From Ignavibacteriota bacterium (lineage in GTDB: Bacteria > Bacteroidota > Ignavibacteria > Ignavibacteriales > Melioribacteraceae), in assembly GCA_013112585.1 (NCBI GenBank), contig JABFGH010000020.1, forward strand, positions 29,110-93,109: a stretch of 64,000 bases of DNA, in the 5' to 3' direction. How positions within the stretch are numbered: the stretch's first letter is position 1; every line of letters starts with the position of its first letter. Position numbers and translations under genes: made by a program. The notes beneath the pieces were generated by a model, which had not been told where the DNA came from, did not search any database, and worked only from the letters and a program-made list of their open reading frames with translations. Shown here piece after piece: positions 59,497-64,000 of the stretch.

Positions 59497-59697
59497 ATGG
59501 ATTCAAAGAATATAATCCAAAAAGCTTTAACATTGAGTCCGACGGAAAGAGTTTTTATTATTGAAGCACTTTCTCAAAGTCTAAGCGAACCGGACAAAAA
59601 CTTAGAAGCGTTTTGGAAAGAAGAAGTTGAAAAAAGATATAATGCTTTTATGCAAGGTAAAGTTAAAAGTATTCCTTACGAAAAAGTTTTAAGTTAA
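59497..59697 (+). CDS. Antitoxin, addiction module family
   Basis: This 66-residue protein has MDSKNIIQKALTLSPTERVF, then IIEALSQSL and EEVEKRYNAFMQGKVKSIPY. It fits the small all-helical 'addiction module protein' family that pairs with RelE/ParE toxins. GGAG lies eight bases before ATG. Its stop overlaps the toxin start by one base, so translation is coupled. It neutralises the toxin and usually represses the pair. Confidence 0.88.
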   Translation: MDSKNIIQKALTLSPTERVFIIEALSQSLSEPDKNLEAFWKEEVEKRYNAFMQGKVKSIPYEKVLS

Positions 59698-59984
59698 TGA
59701 AAGTTAAATTTCTTGAACCAGCAGTCATTGAATACCAAGAGGCAATTGATTTTTACAAATTACAAACGGAAGGTTTAGAGAAAAGATTTATTTCCGAGAT
59801 CGATAAATCAATTTCAATAATTCAGAATTATCCAGAAAGTTTTCCAGAATACACAAACCACACGAGAAAAGCTGTTGTAAATATATTCCCATATAATCTA
59901 ATTTATTCAGTTGTAAATGAAGATATTATAATTTTGGCTGTAGCACATCAACATAGAAAACCAAATTATTGGACTAATAGATAA
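59697..59984 (+). CDS. RelE/ParE-family toxin
   Basis: This 95-residue protein carries the ParE/RelE pattern: VKFLEPAVIEYQEAIDFYKL, EIDKSISIIQNYPESFPEY and the C-terminal RKAVVNIFPYNLIYSVVNED then IIILAVAHQHRKPNYW. The AHQHRKPNYW ending is that of ParE-type toxins. It targets either mRNA in the ribosome or gyrase. It follows the antitoxin with one base of overlap. The two make a plain chromosomal toxin-antitoxin pair. Confidence 0.9.
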   Translation: MKVKFLEPAVIEYQEAIDFYKLQTEGLEKRFISEIDKSISIIQNYPESFPEYTNHTRKAVVNIFPYNLIYSVVNEDIIILAVAHQHRKPNYWTNR

Positions 59985-60568
59985 ATTTATTAATCAAAAA
60001 ACATTATAACATCTTAAACCCTCCTTCGGCGGACAGGTAAGTAAAATTTATCCGCCTGTGGAGGAAGTCCCGCTATAAAACCCGGGGCAGGCAAGAGGAT
60101 ATAAATAATCCTTGCAAAATAAGAAGATGTCGGCTCATAAAATCTTTATAAAAAAGTATTGTTCTACTTCAATAGTAACGTTAATTAATATTTCAAAGCT
60201 GGGCGTATATTTATCCCGAATTATGCATTAGAAATAGTTTGTAATATCTAAAAAAAAATGTATTTGTAATTGCACCGTCATTCCTGCCCGTCCGGCAGGC
60301 GGGTATGACGGTGATTGATATTAAAATTATGTAAGGGGCTTTAGCCCGTCTTTGCCGGCAGGCAGGCTCAAAACCATTTGGGTTAAAACCCAATATTTGT
60401 GTTTGTTAAATATTCACGGTGCTGAAGCACCGTGCAATTTTCTCTATTACATAATTCGGGTTTATATCAACTAACCCTATCGAACTACTGCAAACCCAAA
60501 CTCTGAATCGATTTCTTAAAAAGGACATCACATACAATTAAAATATAAAATATTTATTTGCAGCAGAC
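59985..60568. other. Intergenic region rich in hairpin repeats
   Basis: There is no gene in 584 bases. Several GC-rich palindromes sit in AT-rich DNA: 60273-60313 (listed separately), TTGGGTTAAAACCCAA at 60378-60393 and CACGGTGCT-GA-AGCACCGTG at 60415-60434. They look like host REP-type elements. Confidence 0.5.
60273..60313. repeat. REP-like hairpin
   Basis: CACCGTCAT and ATGACGGTG form the outer 9-bp stem. Inside, CCTGCCcG faces CaGGCGGG with a small loop. The whole 41-base unit is an imperfect palindrome. Fragments like it (CGGCAGGCGGG) recur in neighbouring gaps, consistent with a repeat family scattered in the host. Confidence 0.6.
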
Positions 60569-61363
60569 TTGGAAATATTAGGCTACATATCGGCATTATT
60601 AATTGGGTTATCCCTTGGGTTGATCGGAAGCGGTGGGTCCATACTTACAGTTCCAATATTGGTTTATCTGTTTAGTGTTTCACCGGTCACAGCAACATCC
60701 TATTCTCTTTTTGTTGTTGGATTAACAGCCCTTATCGGTGCCGCAGCGTATATGCGTAAAGATCTGGTCAGCTACAAAACCGCGCTTGTTTTTGCAATAC
60801 CATCTTTCACCGCCGTTTTTCTTACTCGTAAATATTTATTACCAGCAATACCGGAAGAGATTTTTACGATCGGTGAATTTGTCTATTCAAAGGATTTGCT
60901 GATCATGCTGCTGTTTGCTGTGCTTATGGTGCTTGCATCTGTTTCAATGATAAAAAAGAAAATGAGGTTTGAAGAAGCACAAAAGCCAAAATTTAATTAC
61001 CCGATGATAATGGTCGAAGGTTTTGTTGTTGGAATATTAACAGGACTCGTTGGTGCAGGCGGAGGATTCTTAATAATACCCGCACTAGTTGTTCTTGCAA
61101 AGCTGCCTATGAAATTAGCTGTCGGCACATCGCTTTTAATAATTGCCGCAAAATCTTTAATTGGATTTACGGGCGATCTGGGTGAGATCGATATCGAATG
61201 GTTCTTTCTATTTAAGTTCTCACTTTTTGCCGTTGCGGGAATTTTTCTTGGGAGCTATCTTTCGCAGTTTATTTCCGGAGCTAAACTTAAACCTGCTTTC
61301 GGATGGTTCGTTTTGGTAATGGGTATATACATTATTGGCAGAGAAATTAGTACAAGTTTATAA
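60569..61363 (+). CDS. TauE/SafE-family sulfur-compound exporter
   Basis: This 264-residue protein starts at a TTG with no clear ribosome site. It has about eight hydrophobic segments: LGYISALLIGLSLGLIGSGG and LTGLVGAGGGFLIIPALVVL are the two inverted repeats of the TauE/SafE (DUF81) family with the characteristic GxGGG. KMAVGTSLLI-type LAVGTSLLIIAAKSLIGF is the second motif. It probably moves sulfite, thiosulfate or a similar anion. It leads a three-gene set with a rhodanese and a persulfide dioxygenase fusion. Confidence 0.88.
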   Translation: MEILGYISALLIGLSLGLIGSGGSILTVPILVYLFSVSPVTATSYSLFVVGLTALIGAAAYMRKDLVSYKTALVFAIPSFTAVFLTRKYLLPAIPEEIFTIGEFVYSKDLLIMLLFAVLMVLASVSMIKKKMRFEEAQKPKFNYPMIMVEGFVVGILTGLVGAGGGFLIIPALVVLAKLPMKLAVGTSLLIIAAKSLIGFTGDLGEIDIEWFFLFKFSLFAVAGIFLGSYLSQFISGAKLKPAFGWFVLVMGIYIIGREISTSL

Positions 61364-61381
61364 ATTAAAGGAGTTATTTAA

Positions 61382-61729
61382 ATGTCAGGAATATTTTCAG
61401 GATTGTTTTCAAAAAATGGTGTGGAGAATTTGGACTCGTACACATTTGAAGAGCAATTTAAGAACGATGATAACGGAGTTTTAATTGATACGAGAACACC
61501 GAATGAATTTGCAATGAGCAGAATTCCGAATTCGGAATTGATTGATTTTATGAATCCGGGTTTTAAAAATGAAATTGAAAAATTAGATAAATCAAAAAGT
61601 TATTACCTGTATTGCCGAAGCGGCAACAGGAGTTATCATGCAGCTAAACTAATGCTCAATCTTGGTTTCGAAAAAGTTTACAATCTTAAACCGGGCATTA
61701 TCGGCTGGCATGGTGATATTGAAAGTTAA
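61382..61729 (+). CDS. Rhodanese-like sulfurtransferase
   Basis: This 115-residue single-domain rhodanese has AAAGGAG upstream. VLIDTRTPNEFAMSRIPNSE is the first motif, and YYLYCRSGNRSYHAAKLM is the active-site loop with Cys in CRSGNRS. The last motif is GFEKVYNLKPGIIGWHGDI. It transfers a sulfane sulfur. It lies 18 bases from the transporter and 22 bases from the fusion enzyme, so the three genes make an operon for sulfide or persulfide handling. Confidence 0.92.
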   Translation: MSGIFSGLFSKNGVENLDSYTFEEQFKNDDNGVLIDTRTPNEFAMSRIPNSELIDFMNPGFKNEIEKLDKSKSYYLYCRSGNRSYHAAKLMLNLGFEKVYNLKPGIIGWHGDIES

Positions 61730-61751
61730 AGTTTATTAAACGGAGGAAGAA

Positions 61752-63176
61752 ATGTTTTTTCAGCATATTTATGAAAACGGATTAGCCCAGGCAAGTTATT
61801 TTGTAGGCTGCCAGGCAACAGGCGATGCAATTGTTATTGACCCGAGAAGAGATATTGATGAGTATTTGGAAATTGCAGATAGAAAAAATTTTAAGATTAT
61901 AAAAATTGTAGAGACACATATTCACGCGGACTTTTTAAGCGGCTCGCGTGAACTTGCCGCTGCAACGGGAGCGGAAATTTTAGTTTCCGATGAAGGGGGA
62001 GAAGAGTGGCAGTATCAATTTGAGCATACAGGTTTACGGGACGGAGATATATTTAAAGTGGGCAACTTAAAATTCGAAACGCTGCACACCCCCGGTCACA
62101 CACCGGAACATATTAGTTTTCTTTTAACCGATACTGCCGCAAGTGAAAAACCGATAATGATCTTTACCGGTGATTTTGTTTTTGTAGGAGATATCGGCAG
62201 ACCGGACTTGCTTGAGAAAGCAGCCGGATATAAAGATACGATGGAAGAGGGCGCAAGAGATATGTTTCAATCGTTAAAAAAGTTTAAAGCGCTTGATGAT
62301 TATATACAAGTCTGGCCCGCTCACGGAGCCGGTTCTGCATGCGGTAAAGCATTAGGAGCAGTCCCAAGTTCAACTGTTGGTTACGAGAAAATGGTAAACT
62401 GGGCATTTAATATTGATGACGAGGAAGAGTTTGTTCAAACACTTTTGGATGGACAGCCGGAACCGCCGAAGTATTTTGCCATGATGAAGAAGCTTAATAA
62501 AGAAGGTCCGGCTGTACTTGGAGGTTTGCCTCATCCGGCAAGATTGACTCTTACACAATTTGAAAAAGCAATCAACGAAAACATTACACTTGTGGATTCA
62601 AGAGATAAATTATCATTTGCCGGCGGACATGTTCCCGGTTCACTTAATATTCAGGACACGCCATCATTCAGTACATGGAGCGGCTGGATTTTAGATTACG
62701 AAAATAATTTTATTTTAATTGCGCCGGAGCATAGAATTGAGGACTTGACTAAGGCGCTGATAAGAATTGGTTTGGATAATGTTTACGGGTACTTACCCGA
62801 TATTGATGTTTGGAGAAATGCAGGAAATGAATTGGAAGTGCTGAAGCAAATGACTGTCTGTGACTTGCATGACAATCAATCATCCGGTGAACAAATAATC
62901 CTTGATGTGAGGGGAATAAGCGAATACCAGGAATCGCATATTGAAGGTGCCGTAAATATTCATGTAGGATATTTGAAAGATAATTTGGAGAAGCTGCCGA
63001 AAGATAAAGAGATAGTTATTCATTGTATGACAGGAATCAGATCGAGCTTAGCCGCAAGTATATTGAAGGGTGAGGGATTTACAAATGTTACAAACTTAAC
63101 AGGCGGTTTTGTTCAATGGGAGCAGCGCGGATTTGAAGTACTGAAAAATCAAAAGGAAGAATTGCTCGCAGAATAA
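61752..63176 (+). CDS. Persulfide dioxygenase-rhodanese fusion (ETHE1/CstB-like)
   Basis: Residues 1-250 of this 474-residue protein form a metallo-beta-lactamase fold of the ETHE1 type: VETHIHADFLSGSRELAAAT, LHTPGHTPEHISFLL, FTGDFVFVGDIGRPDLLE and WPAHGAGSACGK. They supply the iron ligands. Two rhodanese domains follow (ITLVDSRDKLSFAGGHVPGS and IILDVRGISEYQESHIEGAV). Only the second has the Cys loop HCMTGIRSS; the first lacks it. The enzyme oxidises glutathione or CoA persulfide to sulfite, which the neighbouring rhodanese and exporter would use. Confidence 0.9.
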   Translation: MFFQHIYENGLAQASYFVGCQATGDAIVIDPRRDIDEYLEIADRKNFKIIKIVETHIHADFLSGSRELAAATGAEILVSDEGGEEWQYQFEHTGLRDGDIFKVGNLKFETLHTPGHTPEHISFLLTDTAASEKPIMIFTGDFVFVGDIGRPDLLEKAAGYKDTMEEGARDMFQSLKKFKALDDYIQVWPAHGAGSACGKALGAVPSSTVGYEKMVNWAFNIDDEEEFVQTLLDGQPEPPKYFAMMKKLNKEGPAVLGGLPHPARLTLTQFEKAINENITLVDSRDKLSFAGGHVPGSLNIQDTPSFSTWSGWILDYENNFILIAPEHRIEDLTKALIRIGLDNVYGYLPDIDVWRNAGNELEVLKQMTVCDLHDNQSSGEQIILDVRGISEYQESHIEGAVNIHVGYLKDNLEKLPKDKEIVIHCMTGIRSSLAASILKGEGFTNVTNLTGGFVQWEQRGFEVLKNQKEELLAE

Positions 63177-63192
63177 TAATTTTATTTTAAAA

Positions 63193-63277
63193 AAGTAAAA
63201 CGGATTGCTTGCCCCACCGGGATCGCTTTTGGCAATCTTGTTATTTACAATGCAGATTGCAAGCAATCTACTTTACA
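63193..63277. repeat. Stem-loop host repeat
   Basis: GTAAAACGGATTGCTTGC and its near-complement ending GCAAGCAATCTACTTTAC form a stem of about 15 pairs with a long loop. It lies between the persulfide dioxygenase and YajQ genes and may also act in termination. Confidence 0.45.
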
Positions 63278-63349
63278 ATAGAATTACTGATGCATAATTT
63301 GGGTTCAAGTTTTATATATTGGTTTATTAAAAATAAAAATGGATAAACA

Positions 63350-63847
63350 ATGGCAAAAAATTCATCGTTCGATGTAGTTTCCGAAATAGACTTTCAGGAA
63401 ATTGATAACGCATTAAATCAGGCGATAAAAGAAATTCGGCAGCGGTATGATTTGAAAGACTCTAAGACTGAGCTAGAGTTAAATAAAGCCGATAAGGTTA
63501 TTTCTCTAAATACTAAAGATGATTATGCGCGCAAGCAGTCACTTGATATTCTTCAAACGAGAATGATAAAGAGAGGACTATCAATAAAAGTTCTTAAATT
63601 AGATGAGCCGGAATCAGCGGCATCGGGCAGAATAAAACAAAAAATTAATCTTCAGAGCGGAATTTCAAAAGATAATTCACGTAAGATAACTAAGCTTATT
63701 AAAGAACTTAAGCTAAAAGTGAACGCACAAATAATGGATGAAAAAGTTAGAGTGCAAGGCGCCAAAAAGGATGATCTGCAGGAAGTTATGCAAGCTGTAA
63801 GAGATGCCGACTTTGATTTTCCTGTTCAGTTTGTTAACTATCAGTAA
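63350..63847 (+). CDS. YajQ-family nucleotide-binding protein
   Basis: This 165-residue protein matches YajQ along its length: SSFDVVSEIDFQEIDNALNQ, IRQRYDLKDSKTELELNKAD, TRMIKRGLSIKVLKLDEPES and DEKVRVQGAKKDDLQEVMQA then VRDADFDFPVQFVNYQ. It has two ferredoxin-like halves. Family members bind cyclic di-GMP or RNA and act as regulators. It is a single-gene unit ended by a strong terminator. Confidence 0.93.
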   Translation: MAKNSSFDVVSEIDFQEIDNALNQAIKEIRQRYDLKDSKTELELNKADKVISLNTKDDYARKQSLDILQTRMIKRGLSIKVLKLDEPESAASGRIKQKINLQSGISKDNSRKITKLIKELKLKVNAQIMDEKVRVQGAKKDDLQEVMQAVRDADFDFPVQFVNYQ

Positions 63848-63950
63848 AAGCCTTTGAATAACCTCTGAATAAAACTTGAAGCGTCCTGAAAAAGGTTGAC
63901 TCTTTTTTAAGTTATTTTGTAATCTAAACATACTCAAGATTATTGTTTTA

Positions 63951-63988
63951 TTCTATCCATCAGCTAGCTGATGGATAGAATTTTTTTT
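63951..63988 (+). terminator. Rho-independent terminator
   Basis: TTCTATCCATCAGCT followed directly by its exact complement makes a perfect 30-base palindrome (15 bp). Eight T follow at 63981-63988. It ends the YajQ transcript. Confidence 0.85.
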
Positions 63989-64000
63989 GCTATAATAATT

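Overview
The window joins two different kinds of DNA. From about 43 kb to the right end it reads as an ordinary chromosome of an Ignavibacteria-like bacterium (Bacteroidota/Chlorobiota relatives). It has a PorV/PorQ-type protein, a secreted sugar dehydrogenase ending in a type IX secretion sorting domain (QNYPNPFNP), a TolC/adaptor/RND efflux operon, a class III nucleotide cyclase, a nitrilase, a TauE-rhodanese-persulfide dioxygenase set and a YajQ protein. The taxon is inferred from these families and the AT-rich composition, not from a marker gene.

A tRNA-Thr(TGT) lies at 43078-43150. Immediately past its 3' end, a tyrosine integrase and a replication-relaxation protein open a long accessory region that fills the window leftwards to base 1. 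I read this as an integrative element, or stacked elements, of more than 42 kb. Its left end is not in the window.

The element carries features that look archaeal rather than bacterial. It has an Orc1/Cdc6-type initiator ATPase (10453-11541), a HerA-type ATPase with winged-helix and nuclease-like tail (35836-37860), an AbrB protein and TTG/GTG starts behind strong Shine-Dalgarno sites. At least four places have a purine-rich BRE plus TTTATATA box. Two of these boxes lie about 26-28 nt before the start codon, the geometry of leaderless archaeal transcripts.

Element layout, left to right: (1) 1-7.5 kb, a packed leftward operon with a HerA/VirB4-like ATPase, a Lon-like serine protease domain protein and three or four paralogous small proteins; (2) 7.8-10.2 kb, a membrane protein and two small Gly/Cys-rich proteins; (3) 9.6-11.6 kb, the Orc1/Cdc6 gene with repeated ACGCATAAACT sites, a candidate origin; (4) 11.9-23.3 kb, an 11.4-kb cargo block bracketed by a 911-bp imperfect direct repeat of the Orc1 to restriction-enzyme junction, as a single-crossover insertion would leave. 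The cargo holds an operon for a dUTPase/dCTP-deaminase-fold membrane protein, radical SAM enzyme, methyltransferase, ASCH protein and kinase, plus a two-gene cassette between 26-bp perfect inverted repeats beside a tyrosine recombinase (a candidate invertible switch); (5) 24-31 kb, a defence island with a methylase-nuclease fusion, DUF4062-APAZ plus short Argonaute, and a TIR protein; (6) 31-33 kb, an amidoligase/glutamine amidotransferase pair; (7) 34-38 kb, the archaeal-like AbrB, serine recombinase and HerA operon; (8) 38-39.5 kb, TIR-TM, HEPN and DUF3892 proteins; (9) 40-43 kb, a facing-promoter palindrome, a small zinc-ribbon gene, five TTAACGAA iterons, replication-relaxation protein and integrase.

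All assignments come from reading the sequence and recalling protein families. No searches were run.
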